Positions 46,424 through 59,195 of a stretch of DNA of 64,000 bases are shown here, piece after piece. The DNA is from Gonapodya prolifera JEL478 (lineage: Eukaryota; Monoblepharomycota; Monoblepharidomycetes; Monoblepharidales; Gonapodyaceae): contig KQ965760.1 of assembly GCA_001574975.1 (NCBI GenBank), forward strand, positions 254,778 to 318,777, given 5' to 3'. The first letter of the stretch is position 1; each line of letters starts with the position of its first letter. Under the pieces are notes generated by a model that searched no databases, was not told the origin of the DNA, and worked only from the letters and a program-made list of their open reading frames with translations. A program made the position numbers and the translations under genes.

Positions 46424-47394
46424 ATGGAACATCGAGCGGATGGGTACCGGCGCACAATCGGAAACTTCCAAAGTTTGCTTTCGAACGTGCCGGACGAAGA
46501 AAACTCGGACCCTCGCTACCAGGAGGCCATGGATAGCTTGAGAGATGAAATCGCCGGTCTCCTCGACACTCCTGGAACGGAGCCTTACGAAGATGTTACT
46601 CAACGCAAAGTGTTTAGCCTCATCTTCGCGAGCGCGTTCGGAAGGGAGATTGCCCGGCACGCCCTCAGGGGAAGCACGTTGACGGCGCCATTTATGCAGT
46701 CTTTCATGTATCTGGCGAATCGTTCGCGTGCCCTTCGAAGGATACTTTTGGAGCCATCCATGAATATCCTTCACCTCTTTCTGGACACAGTCTCCCACGT
46801 CCTGGAATTGGAGAGATCTTCAACCGAGTTGGAGCTTATCATGCAGGGGGCGATTATCTTTACCGCGTTGGTCCTGAATCATACGTCCGAGTATTGGTCC
46901 GACTAGTGTCTCGGCTCGAAATAACAAAAGAATACGTCATCTACTTCGCAACCGTTACGAAGGCCCACCCTCACTTTTACAACAACGTGGCGGCGATTGT
47001 TAACGACAGAATGCTGCGGAAGAAATACAATGGAGTACAATGTTTCTGGGCCTCAACGTTTATATGCCGTGCGAGGCATCTATGGAAATCAAATTCGGAA
47101 TCCCCTTTCGAATTAAGTGGGAGAGTCAAAGCGCCGTCGCCCGAAACCCGAGCCGCGGGCGTCTCTATTAACAAATGGATGAAGTCCACTAAGGCGTCGG
47201 ATGTGGGGAACGTGTTCGGGTGCACGAATATGGCCCCCACAAAGGCATGCTATCGGTGCCAAATTGCGAGGTACTGCGACGCTAACTGCCAGAAGGTGCA
47301 TTGGAAGACCCACAAGGTGGTCTGTCGGGCGGATATTTGGAATGAAGAGAGTGTCACCGGAGACGAATCGGAGGAAGTCAAGGAACGCACTTAG
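46424..47394 (+). pseudogene. MYND-type zinc finger gene, copy 2, one frame break
   Basis: Two open stretches, 46424-46906 (ATG 46424; QRKVFSLIFASAFGREIARH, NRSRALRRILLEPSMNIL, FLDTVSHVLELE) and 46894-47394 (TKAHPHFYNNVAAIVND, ACYRCQIARYCDANCQ, HWKTHKVVC), overlap in different frames near 46900. No splice pair in the right phase joins them. The first zinc ligand of the MYND finger is missing: where copy 1 has VCAAVEC, this copy has VGNVFGC. It is otherwise the best-preserved member in the window. Function unknown; likely a protein-interaction adaptor originally. Confidence 0.6.
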
Positions 47395-47692
47395 TTAAAG
47401 CTTGGTCGTTGAAGGTGAGGGCGGAGGCGCTGAAAGGGACTCAATGGCGGAACAGCGGGGACAATCTCAAACTACAATTTGCAGCGCCAATCCCGGACAT
47501 CATAAATTGACGCGCTATCGTCTTTCATGTATTTTGTTTTCGCTGGTAGCAACTATCAAGTTAGCAAGCTACCAGGTGGGGTAACCGAAAACAATGCAAT
47601 AAAATACACCATGGAAGAGGCCCTTTAAAATGTGGAGTACTCGGATTTGTGGTATTTGGTAACATTAAAAATCCAATCACCACTTCCATACA

Positions 47693-48592
47693 TGGCTATG
47701 CTGGTGGCTAGGGTGCGCCTCGTTGCTGCTGGCTCACCCACCCACGACATCCACCGTCCTATAATCCCCCTTCTTCACCGCCTCATCGACCTCCTTCCTT
47801 CCCTGCTCCGCTCCCTCCTGATCCGCGCCGCCTCGTCCACCCACCGCTGCATCAACCCTTCTCCGCCCGCCTCGCCGCGGGAGAAGTCTACAAAACCCGA
47901 GTCCGCGGTCCGTTGCGGGACTCGAACCGAGTGAGGAAGTGGAAGAAGCGTCCAGCCTTTGCTCTGTGCGATTTGTTTCGACCTGATTCCTCCGATGCTA
48001 CAGCACGCGTTACGACGTTAAGGTACCCTGCTCTTGTCCCCGTGATACCAACATGGCATGACAAACTGGCCGTTATGTGGAACCTCAACGTCCGCCAGGT
48101 TTTCGATCTTCGTATTCTCCGTCTATTTCCCAAACTTGAAACTCTTGGAGAGGTGCCTGTAGCGGTTCCATGCGGGAATTTCGAGTTTTTATCATGGCCA
48201 GATCTTTCTGAGGATACCACGAACGGTGGTCAAGATAGTATGCTTGCCGCAACAGTCGCTAGGGCAAGAGTCCATTCCCTACGTGTGGCTATTTATGGTA
48301 TCGAAGCGAGGTCCGAGCATAGTTTTGACGATCAAAGCCACCCGCCAGCACCAATTTGCGCCACAACCGTGACACCTTGAAATCGAAGTGAGATCCGATA
48401 ATGTGCGGTTTACCTCGGAAGATTGGGCGGCCTCGGTGCTTGATGTCCCGGCTTGGTCGGTCGATTTTACACTGCGCTTTGAAAGGGTGAACCGGCCAGA
48501 TACATGGGACGCGATGTTGGATCGCTTGAAAGAACGTTTGAAGGGGAGCGGTAAGCGCGTTCGAGTGGTGGACTGGGAGTTTGTTTATTAGC
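47693..48592 (+). CDS. Possible LRR-like hypothetical gene, structure uncertain
   Basis: Open frames 47693-47934, 47913-48380 and 48388-48591 follow one another on the plus strand. Text such as FDLRILRLFPKLETLGEV and DFTLRFERVNRPDTWDAMLD, ending RVRVVDWEFVY, is protein-like and resembles the LRR part of fungal F-box genes. No F-box is visible and the frames do not join through obvious introns. It may be another decayed member of the F-box/LRR-like group or an independent small gene. Confidence 0.3.
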
Positions 48593-49067
48593 AATTGTAC
48601 AGTCATTGTTTCGACCAATTGGGGGACGTTTGGCAGTACTTTGCAATCCTGATATGTGCCAAGATTACCTAATTTCGAGGCTCGGTTCACACAAGTGAGT
48701 GACCTTGAACAGGTCGACAATATATGCGATAGTGCGGATTTATGGGAGGGTCCGAATGCTGGGTTAGGGGAGATGTTGACTTCTATGGATACTGAAGGAA
48801 TCTGAAATACAAGAAGTTAAGAACTACAATATTCAAAGAACGCTCCAGTACCCTGGCGGATGACGACTGCAACCAGCGAGGACACCTGCAGCAACTTTTC
48901 GGCTCCATTTTTGACCATTCCACTCTGACTTGTTTGTTGGTTTGTAGGTGGAACAAAGGAAGTCCTTGGGCGATTCAGGCAATGTGCTTTGCCCAATGGC
49001 TACTTTTTGATAGAACGTTTTATTTGCATATAAAATCATCATCTGAATTCAAGTAATTTCATCTATA

Positions 49068-49577
49068 TTAACCTCCTCTATGTTTCCAGTTGTCCACTAC
49101 AGATCCCTCCTCCCCTGCCCTCGCAACACCTCCTCCTCCTCCGTCTGCTTCCCCTTTCTTTCCATGCTCCTTCACCAGCTCAATGGTTTTTGCCCTTCCC
49201 AGAGGGTACGCCTCCACCTTGACACGTTCGTTCCACGAAAACCCTTTCGCCTTGATGCAACTCATAAATGCCTTAGTCAGCGCCTCCCTCTCCACGTCCT
49301 CCCGGTTTGGTCCGTACACACTTGTGGAGGGGCAAAGTGCTCCACGAACGCACGTCTGAGCTACGTACGCCCGGTCATTGGGAAACGGGTACGTCACATG
49401 GAGCCGGCTCGTGACGGATATGGGAGGCGCAATGCCGGCGTTTGTGAGTTCCGTGATGAGAGTAGAGAGGGAGATGGAAGGAAAAAAAGGTGGTGCGCCT
49501 GCGAGAATCGCGTCCAAACACGCAAGAATGGTGTCGGGATTCGCAGACACTTGACCGGGCTCGAAGTCAGCGTACAT
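49068..49577 (-). CDS. Hypothetical protein, possibly the 3' exon of a longer gene
   Basis: An open frame of 169 codons (ATG 49577, MYADFEPGQVSANPDTILAC) with even composition: YPFPNDRAYVAQTCVRGALC, VYGPNREDVEREALTKAFMS, FSWNERVKVEAYPLGRAKTI, and a Gly-rich C-terminal end. The frame extends upstream to an AG at 49602-49603 (coding CYTISID), so an additional 5' exon, perhaps within 49642-49863, is likely. No family is recognised. Confidence 0.5.
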   Translation of the reverse strand: MYADFEPGQVSANPDTILACLDAILAGAPPFFPSISLSTLITELTNAGIAPPISVTSRLHVTYPFPNDRAYVAQTCVRGALCPSTSVYGPNREDVEREALTKAFMSCIKAKGFSWNERVKVEAYPLGRAKTIELVKEHGKKGEADGGGGGVARAGEEGSVVDNWKHRGG

Positions 49578-50067
49578 GTCGATGGAGATGGTGTAGCAGC
49601 TATGTCAAGTGACAATTGACTGTGGAGACGGTGGTTGATCGTCAATCAACAAGGGAGTTGCTGCCAATGCTGAAGCACGAAGGTCGCAATGAGACGACAT
49701 TCAGACAGTAGAATGTGCTTCCGTCAATACGCTCCGTCAAATCAAGTGAAAGAGAGCTCGGAGAGGTGAGGGGACCGGTTTTGGACGTGGTCTGAAATAC
49801 TTTGATCATTTGCGACACCAAGGAAAATCTCTTTGTTCGTGTCGAAAAATGGAAGACAAGCATTTGCTGCTAGACTTTTTTAGTCACGAACGTTTTCACG
49901 TGGCCTGAGATTCCTAATGTCGCGGATGCAATTTGCAAATGCGTTTTCATAATGTTTTGGATATAACTACTCATTTCGACCAACAGAAAACTGAGTCATA
50001 ATGATGCTGAGTTGTGTGGCAAGGAGCGGTGAAATCGCATGCCAATCCTCCATTGACACCGATATTG

Positions 50068-51388
50068 ATGCTACGCACTTCCATCCATCTGTCTCGCTTG
50101 GCCTCCTCCGCCAGACTTCCCCACGGATCTGCCAAGCTCCTTGCGAGTCCAGTTCGCTCCCTCTCCCTTAACGCGAGGGTCATCCTCAGTCCAAGTCATG
50201 GCCCGAACGTGGAGACCGGTAAACCCCGTGAGGGAATAGGCAGGTCTATCCCACTGGAAAGCGCTGAAATAAAAGAGAATTCACACTTTGTGGGCGCGGA
50301 TGAGGTCATGGAGGTCAGTTGGGTCGGAATATCAAGATTTTTGGTTGTCCTTCCAGTTGAGCTTAACACCTGCGCACCGCGCCGCTAGGACTCGAGGTCT
50401 CTCCCACTGGATGAGCTCATTAAGAGGGACCACAAGTGAGGCGCGCTTGCTGTTTTCGTACCAAAAGGATTGACGTCAAGTTCTAAATGAACCCAGCACG
50501 ATACGTTCGCTCAACTGGCGCTACCACCTGGCAGGATCCGTCGATGAAAAAACCAAGGTTGTTCACTCGCGTGAGTCAAAAGAGGCGTCTTCTTCCAATC
50601 TTTACGTCGTGACAGTCGGGCACGTGACTGAAGTCGTCAGAGCCATCTCGCTCCACTCGACCGCCGAAGAACTCATTCTGTACCCGACGCTCGACCATCT
50701 TTCCGGCGCATCACTGTATTCTGGCCATGGAGAAGTCGGTGCGCCCACAATGACTGGACAACCTTCGAGCACGACCTCTGAGTACGGCGCTGACGTGGCC
50801 AGTCTGAGAGCAGGACACGCAAAGGTAAAGAAGGGCCTTGTGGACCTCGAAAATATTATGGAGAAGGTGGACTTAGGAAGCGAGAAGGGAAGAAAGGTAG
50901 TCGACGATGCTGTTGCGGCCGTGATGAAGGGTCTCGATGGTGGGCGACGAATGTGACCAATCTTCCCTGTTGAACTGGTCGTAGTGAACCGGTTTACTCG
51001 TTTAGAGCACATGCGTATCGAAGAGGCGTCGGACCTTGTGCAGCTCAAAACGTCGCTCAAGGCAGAGGATCTTGAGGTACTGGGTGACATCTTCCAGACG
51101 GCACGCAAGGTAAGCCCCTGTCATGGAGACTAAATCCATCCCGCGATTAATCAAATGCATCCCGGACCGTTAGTTCTCCCCGACCCGTCCTCACCCTTCT
51201 GCTCCGGACACTGGTGGCGTGCTCGAGATTGCAGGTGAGATGAACAAAGAGCGTCTGGAGCTCAGTTCACAAGCTGACGCTGATCACGTCATTTTGACGA
51301 AGCCGCGTTACCTGCCGCGCTTATGGACAGATTGAAGGATCTGACTAGGAATTTCGCCGACGAGGACGAAGCGAAGAAAAGGGCATAG
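50068..51388 (+). CDS. Hemerythrin-like (HHE) protein 3, likely mitochondrial
   Basis: Seven exons in phase: 50068-50313, 50389-50435, 50497-50570, 50616-50939, 51006-51109, 51174-51234 and 51303-51388. The start MLRTSIHLSRLASSARLPHG is a strong mitochondrial presequence. The HHE motifs are intact: LIKRDHNTIRSLNWRYH, LHSTAEELILYPTLDHL, RAGHAKVKKGL, EHMRIEEASDL. The tail (RPHPSAPDTGG, LPAALMDRLKDL) matches gene 1. Exon 4 is fused with the segment that forms a separate 10-nt exon in genes 1 and 2, so this copy lost that intron or never had it. It lies 35 kb from the other two. A di-iron oxygen, NO or iron-handling role is inferred from the fold only. Confidence 0.82.
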
Positions 51389-51586
51389 TAGATCTCTCAG
51401 TGATGGAGGGTATAAATGGCACGCGGAAGGGGGTCTACAGAAATGTTTCGAAAAGGGTGAGCAATAAATTGAGGAGCAGATGAATAATCTCCATTTGATG
51501 AACACCAGCTCTTTTTCAGGACCAAAGACGGCACACATAATAATGTTTTTCGCCAGATTAGGACGAATAACGAATAACCCTCACCG

Positions 51587-52591
51587 TCACGGCGGCGGAG
51601 GAATTACCCTGCATGAATCTATGACACGTAACACTACAAAGTTTAACATAGATAAACTGTCATTATTGTTCCGAAGTCTGATCTGTATCCTCGACCGCCT
51701 CAACTCCCTCCATGCTCCAAAAGTCCTCCCTGCACACCGGCTTTTCCAGTGAGCTTTCTGACACGTCACGTCACAATACATTGCGATTTGGCACCGCGCG
51801 CACGTATTCTTGGGTTCCAGATTTGGTGCATCCGATCGCCGCGCAGACGGACTCCAAATCATCACCTTTGCAGTCCTTCCAAAACTCGGCGGGCGTGATT
51901 TTAAAGGCTCCCTCTCGGGGTTTCACCCTAGCGTAGCATAGTGGAAGTAGCAATCCGAAACGGGACCGAAACTGCGACTCGCGCCATTTATACAAGTAGA
52001 GTGCCGCCTCAGTGTCATTGGTAATGGAACCATCCTGAGCACTACGAAAGATATCCGAAAGAATGTTCTGGAGATTTTTATTCCTTGCGATCTCGATTGA
52101 AAGATAGCAAAAGATGGAGCCAGGTATCGGCATCACGCCAGGAGTTTTTGCCGCTTCCCTGCTGCCGAGGCGAGGAATGCTCCGACGCAATTGAACGATT
52201 GTGTAAGGTAGAATGATAATTTGTCAAGGCATCGCGGTAGAAGGCTGAACGAGGGCTTGAGAAGGATTCTTCGAAGTGCGCGGGACTGGCAGTCCGAGCA
52301 AAAAACACCGATAATCCGAAAGATCTGCCCGTCGCGGTTGCTGGATAAGAGGAAATGGCCAGATTCTTCCCGACAGAGCTCGCCAAGGGAACACTTAAGA
52401 CTTTGCGCTTGCTTGCATTGCGCACCTGCTCTGTACCATTGCCTGACAGAGGATCGCCCCACAGTTCTAGGATAGCGTCGACGGCAAGCGCAAGCGCCTC
52501 GTCGTAGCGCTTGGTATCGTTGCCTGCCGCGGCGACGGGTGCCACAAACGCATGTCGAACTCCCCGATTGTCCGTCGGTAGCCATCGTCAC
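51587..52591 (-). pseudogene. MYND-type zinc finger gene, copy 3, broken
   Basis: Minus-strand member of the MYND family. ASKRKVLSVPLASSVGKNLA, then SRALRRILLKPSFSLLPRCL, then IARNKNLQNILSDIFRSAQD, then SVCAAIGCTK, and finally CARCQIAMYCDVTCQKAHWK lie in different frames of overlapping open stretches (52078-52545, 52133-52591, 51771-52190, 51587-51865). The last MYND ligands (the H...C after HWK in copies 1 and 2) are lost through a small deletion. It is therefore the most decayed of the three copies and is inverted relative to them. Confidence 0.6.
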
Positions 52592-52974
52592 GCTTCTCCA
52601 TCAGCATAAGAGTCTCGTCTGCCTTCGTCATTTCTTCCATGTTAGATCGGCTGGGTTTTGGTCCGCTCGAGGACCTCGATCATTAGAAGGGAAAATTCGA
52701 ACTTAGTTTCGTCAATATGATTCTGTCCAAGAACAAAGACAAAAGAAAAGGATAAAATACTAGATTATCAAACTAGTTCTTTCTACGTGGTCAAATATGA
52801 TGGGATGTCCAGCAGAATTTCAACAAACTTACCTGTGTTCGGGATTCCATCGAACGAAAGGAAGGGTGACGACGCTTATTATGTGATATACATAGCAAGT
52901 GAGTACTGCAGTGCAAGTAAAACTCCGTGTCATTAGTTGAACACACCCCACTGGCGCCTCCTCCTTTCCCCTTG

Positions 52975-54351
52975 TCACACCGCCTCCATCCCCTTCCGCC
53001 CATCCAAAATGAATCCAACCATCTTTGCCCCAACGTACAAATCGTCCACCGGCAAACCCATTCCCGCCCTCGCAGCCGACGCGGCGGCAGCGTCGAGACC
53101 ATGGTCGCCTGAGGTGAGATGGTCGATGATGGGGGCGACCTCTTTAGAGCGATGGGCGGTGGGGTGTGAGAGAAAGATTTAACGGAGTGGGAACAGGAAA
53201 CGGGGGGTGCGCTTACGTGCTGCGAGGTACTCCGGGTGCGCTTGCACGCTCAAGCACCTGTCGCCGAGAATCTGGGCGTGGTCGGGTGCTCGGTCGTTTG
53301 AGAGCAGGACGGAGAATCCGGGGGGAGTGAGTTCGACGTGGTCCTTGCGTGGAAAGAGGGAAAATGAGCGAACGTCCGTTCATGTCCCCAACCCATCCGC
53401 GCCGAGCGGTAGCATTCATCCAATCATGTGCCACACCTGAGTACACCATCACAAAGACTCCCGGCGGACAGCCTCGGTCAGCGCACGACTCGCGCCATGC
53501 CTCGATGCACGCTCCGCGAGAGTATATTCTGCTTCGCGGTTCACTCGCTCCAACGGGAATATGCCCATCGCGCTGTATCATTCGCGCTTCGCGGGGCACT
53601 CGCCTCCGTTAACCACACTCTCGGCGCTATCACGCATAGGCCTCGGCCAGCTCAATCTCTCACCTGATGGGCGTACAACAACGCCAGTTGGTCCCTCCCC
53701 CACACCTGACTTCCAAGCTCCCCGACGGGTTTCACCTCCGCCCTTCCAATCTCCCACCCACCCACCATCCTGCCGACTTTCCCCCCAAACGCCTCCGCGA
53801 TCACCTGATGTCCGAAACACACTCCAACAAACCGAGTCCGCTCATGGTTATCCCTAATGAATTTCTTCAGGTCTTGGATCCACGGGTCGGTGTCGAACGC
53901 GTTTGCGCGGGATCCGGTGATGATGCAGGCGTTGTAGGAGGGTACTTGGTCGGGGGAAGGGAGGGCACCGCGGATGCAGGTTTGGAAGGTGTCGAAGGAG
54001 AAGGAGATGGTGTGGTGGGGGAGGTGCTTTGCGGAAGACTCACGGAAAAGACGGGAGAACCTGGTGGGCGAGAAAAGGTTGGTTGTTAGAAAGCAGCCCA
54101 AAGCGAAGTATGTTCTGCGTAAATCCACGCTGAACGCACCAGTCAATGGGTCGCCCAACCACTCTCTCTTCCTCCGGCGTCAACGGGTCGCACTCCAAGA
54201 TTGCAATTCGCACCACGTTGGGAGCAGAGTCTCCATGTCCGACATCCAGAGCGGTGCCGTTCCGATCCGCGGGCCGGACCGCGCCGTTCGCTCCCTGTTG
54301 CGAGGATTCACGGAGAGGAGACTCCTGCGATGCGACGCTGCTGACGGTCAT
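52975..54351 (-). CDS. Class I glutamine amidotransferase-like protein
   Basis: Four exons in phase: 54140-54351, 53664-54060, 53217-53343 and 52975-53108, about 289 residues. The catalytic triad of the class I GATase fold is visible: the nucleophile Cys in FVGVCFGHQVIAEAFGGKV, and His and Glu in SVQAHPEYLAA. A typical NACIITGSRANAFD segment precedes them, and YAHQDHVELTPPGFSVL lies between. The layout matches the stand-alone cytosolic GMP-synthase-like amidotransferases of fungi (yeast YLR126C type), for which a gamma-glutamyl peptidase or hydrolase role is suspected. The start ATG at 54351 opens a Ser/Gln-rich leader before VRIAILECD, the usual start of the fold. Confidence 0.85.
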
Positions 54352-55336
54352 GGTGACGAGGAGCGTGGTGCGGGTAGCTGACAGTGCGACGATGCTTTTG
54401 CTTCGAGTCAGGGAGTTTTGCCGGTGTTGCCGGGCGGGTCGGTCCGACTCCGTGATATCGTGGGGCCGTGCGACACGGAAGCTCCACCCGGCGACCCATC
54501 ATCTTTCTTCTCGACGTGGCAAAGTTTATAGCACACCTGCCTTCCTTGAGTCCCTTGACCACTCCGCAATGGATCTACCAGTATCGATCACTTGTGAGCT
54601 TGAACAAATAAGGTTTCGAGAGCTTCAAATGTCATCAAGTGAAACATGCATAACCGAAAACAGAGACAATGTCAAGCCAAATTTCAGGTGTTGAGGCTGC
54701 CTTTTGGGGTTCCGCAAACGATGAGGAGCTTCAACTCAATCCCTCTTCAGAATGCCATTGATTTGGTGCCAGACCCTCTCCAGAACATTCTACAGGCTTT
54801 GTTCCCCAATGATTATGAAGCCTGGATGTGCATTGAGCCCCCGTTTACAAGTTCGGCCTGTCGCATCCTGCGGTCGGGCACATCCATCTACCAAGTGGAT
54901 CTTGCAACAACAAGAGGACTTCCTGTTGTTGTTGCAAGGTTTCCACCATGGACTCATCTGTCCACAGGAGGAAGAGGGCGTATCTTGCAAACAGTGGCTC
55001 AATTAACATTGCGACTTCATCTTCATGCAGGAACAATGTGTTTAGAATGCTCTGGGGAGAGTTTGGCACCAAGCAAATGAAGTTCTGGTAAGTGGGATTG
55101 AGTCAAGCTCCTCTTGATTTGCAGAACCCAACAAGGTAACCAAAATTGTGACCATGCTATTTCAGCCTCCCAAAATCGTCCATGTATTGACTGAAAATTC
55201 ATCTATAGAGGGCTAACACTTGTTACTTTTTTTTGTCTGGGTCTGAAGAGCAGCACCCTCAACATGATCAGATAAGACATCTGACTTATATAAGGGCCCT
55301 TTTGGTAACAGACATATTGTCATACGACTTCGATTC
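54352..55336. other. AT-richer segment, no confident gene, contains a TIR-like end
   Basis: A plus-strand open frame at 54646-55080 (ALFPNDYEAWMCIEPPF and similar) is not recognisable. At 55286-55301 the sequence GGGCCCTTTTGGTAAC matches, in opposite orientation, the right end of the Harbinger element near 63719 (TACCAAAGGGCCC). No matching partner end was found nearby. Confidence 0.35.
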
Positions 55337-56319
55337 TCAGTCCTCCAGTGGTATGTGCTCATGCCAGCCCAATTCCCACGGCCAAGGAAGTTCCCAATCA
55401 CGTCGCCAATCAATTTCCCCACGAATCACAAAATACTCGCTCCAATTGACATCTCCAAAGACATCTCCATGAGGGTCTATTGTGCGATTCTAGGAAGTTG
55501 AAACCAGTAACCATCTGGATGAGGAATTGCCAAAAAATCCTTTGTCATTCACCTCTAAAGGAACATGTGGATTCCATTCAGTATCCAATTCTCCTTCATA
55601 CTCCAAGCGGATGCGGTCGCCCGGAAGGATGTCCTTTACGCGCCCATCTTCCTCTGGGAAGCCCCAATACTTCAGTTTGTCCAGGTCAACCACCGCGTAG
55701 CCTGCAATGTTTTTGGCTGGGATTGCTATCACGTACCTAATTTGATCTCAATGAGTTCTGTACAATGGATTGTGTTCAAATTTGAATGCTCACCATCACT
55801 TGAGAGGCCGCAATTGCCATTGCTTTAAACTTAGTCTTCCCAAACTCCAAAGACGGATCCATCAAATCCAGACCATGCGGCAATATCCAGAGAATGAAAA
55901 CCTTCTGTTTCCACTGCAAACCGCCTTTTGCATAGCGGAGAGCCCAAACGAAGTCTTCCGTTGTGTTGATGTAGCCACACCAACGATGTTTTTCTGGGTC
56001 GTCTTTGTCCGTGAATGTGGCATCAGGCTCATAGTTCTTTTCCATCATTAATTTTTGTCCATTGTTTTGCTGCCATGGTGAGCCCAGTCCGTGGCTCTTG
56101 ACAGTGTCGATATCGCCATCAACAACTCGAAAAAGCCAATACATCTCGTCCTTTGGCAAGTGGCAGGTTTTGATGTCCGACGCACAGGAGACACCGTTTT
56201 GGAGCGCGATCGAATGATAGCGATGACACAAAGAGCGCCAGAAAGTTCGTGAATTTGGTCACAAATACTCTCACTTCTTGTCGGATAATAACGTGCAACC
56301 GAACTGTCTCCCAAGTCAT
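55337..56319 (-). CDS. Hypothetical protein, DUF7587-like
   Basis: A plausible chain starts at the ATG at 56319 (MTWETVRLHVIIRQE), with a GTGAGA donor, joined in phase to DEMYWLFRVVDGDIDTVKSH, then CGYINTTEDFVWALRYAKGG, VFILWILPHGLDLMD, an intron near 55740-55790, then VIAIPAKNIAGYAVVDLDKL, WGFPEEDGRV, LEVNDKGFFG, and a last exon FGDVNWSEYFVIRGEIDW ending HEHIPLED. The order, a WLFR start, a TTEDFVWAL middle and an IAIPAKN strand, resembles fungal DUF7587 proteins of unknown function. Joins other than the first are approximate. It lies in an AT-richer block between the end of the sulfhydrylase gene and the TIR-like sequence. Confidence 0.45.
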
Positions 56320-56642
56320 ATCAGATGGCACGGTGACTTCCGAATAATCATCCCGACTTTGCCTTCAGCTCTCCCGCACAATCTCCCATCCCATACTCAC
56401 ACTTCTTGCTTCCTTTTGAACGAATTGCGGTTATGACGCAAGTGTCGGGTAAGGAGCCCAAATCGGCGATGAGCGCATCATGAACCATCCAGGTAAAAGC
56501 AGTATAATAATCCCCAATGGGAAAGGACCTCTCGAGCAAATATAAACGCTCAGATTTAGAAGTTGAGAGATCGTAAGCCGCATAATTTTGAATTTAGAGT
56601 CTACAATCACCGTCCGCGACGTCACCACCCAACTCAACTCAC

Positions 56643-58211
<1,569 letters not shown>

Positions 58212-58658
58212 TCAGGACAAATGCCCGCTGAGCCTGCCAAACTCCATCTTTGGGCACCTGTCCATGACGACGGTCTTTCCCGCAGCGGTGGCACGCGCGG
58301 CAGCGGCGTCGTTGCGCACGCTCAGCTGCATCCAGATGATCTGCGCCCGCCCGTCCGCCACGGCTTCGTCGGCGGTCTTGCCCACGGCTTCGGAGTTGCG
58401 GAAGATGTCGACCATTTGGAAGTCGACGGGCACGCTCGCGAGGTCCTTGTACACGGTTTCACCCAGCAGGGTCTTGCCTGCGGCGACGGGATTGACTGGG
58501 ATGACTCTGTACCCCTTCTCCTGCAGGTACTTCATGACGAAGAAGGAAGGTCTGTTCCAGTTTGTGGACGCGCCGACCATTGCGATGGTGTGGACGGAAG
58601 ACAGAATCCCGCGGAGGAATTCATCCGAGTAGAAGAGCGGGGAGGGTGTGTCTGCCAT
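58212..58658 (-). CDS. CoA-binding domain protein, in frame with the sulfhydrylase
   Basis: Single exon, ATG 58658 (MADTPSPLFYSDEFLRGIL), 148 codons to a TGA. A Rossmann-type CoA-binding domain (COG1832/YccU type): IAMVGASTNWNRPSFFVMKY, GYRVIPVNPVAAGKTLLG, VDIFRNSEAVGKTADEAV, IIWMQLSV and AAGKTVVMDRCPKMEFGRL. After GHLS the TGA (58212-58214) interrupts a frame that continues QGVNSGIISSKAR into the homocysteine synthase. In relatives of this domain a GVNSxIISSK tail commonly follows. The stop therefore sits inside the conserved tail, at a position where tryptophan (TGG) would be plausible. The two enzymes could be one fusion protein with a nonsense change, or two products through read-through of UGA-C. 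Confidence 0.8.
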   Translation of the reverse strand: MADTPSPLFYSDEFLRGILSSVHTIAMVGASTNWNRPSFFVMKYLQEKGYRVIPVNPVAAGKTLLGETVYKDLASVPVDFQMVDIFRNSEAVGKTADEAVADGRAQIIWMQLSVRNDAAAARATAAGKTVVMDRCPKMEFGRLSGHLS

Positions 58659-59195
58659 TGGTGCTGCAGAGTGGCCTCGGTCGGTCGGTTTCAAGGAAAC
58701 TTGCTGTGGCCGGCGACCACGGCCGACACCGAAAGTGCACATTCGCATCGAAACACTTCTCAATGCGGAGAAGCTTGTTCTCGCACAAGCTCATGTAGCT
58801 GCATAGTAGTTCTTCAACGCTTCCCTACCGACCTGAAGGGGGGATGGCAACAAGCAGATGTGACCAATTGTGAGCTTAATATTTGTTGTCGTACTATTTG
58901 AAAAACACTACATAACTGTGTCTTCCCTTTTGTCGAAAGTGCACCGCTCGGAAGAGTCCGGACGGCAAAACACGCGCTGGCGGAAGGATTCCCGTCGGCC
59001 CAACTCTCCACAGCCACAAAAGGAAAGGTTCGCCAACACTTTAAATTGTCCATTAGCCCACACGTTTGACCTGGAGTGTTGCTTGGAATCGAACTGGTCT
59101 GCCACAATGTGAGGAGAAGGTGTTGCATACCCGTAATCGTTGTTGAACAAAGCTCATTCCCCTATTCAGTTCTCTTTTGCTCAGTGATAGTACTG

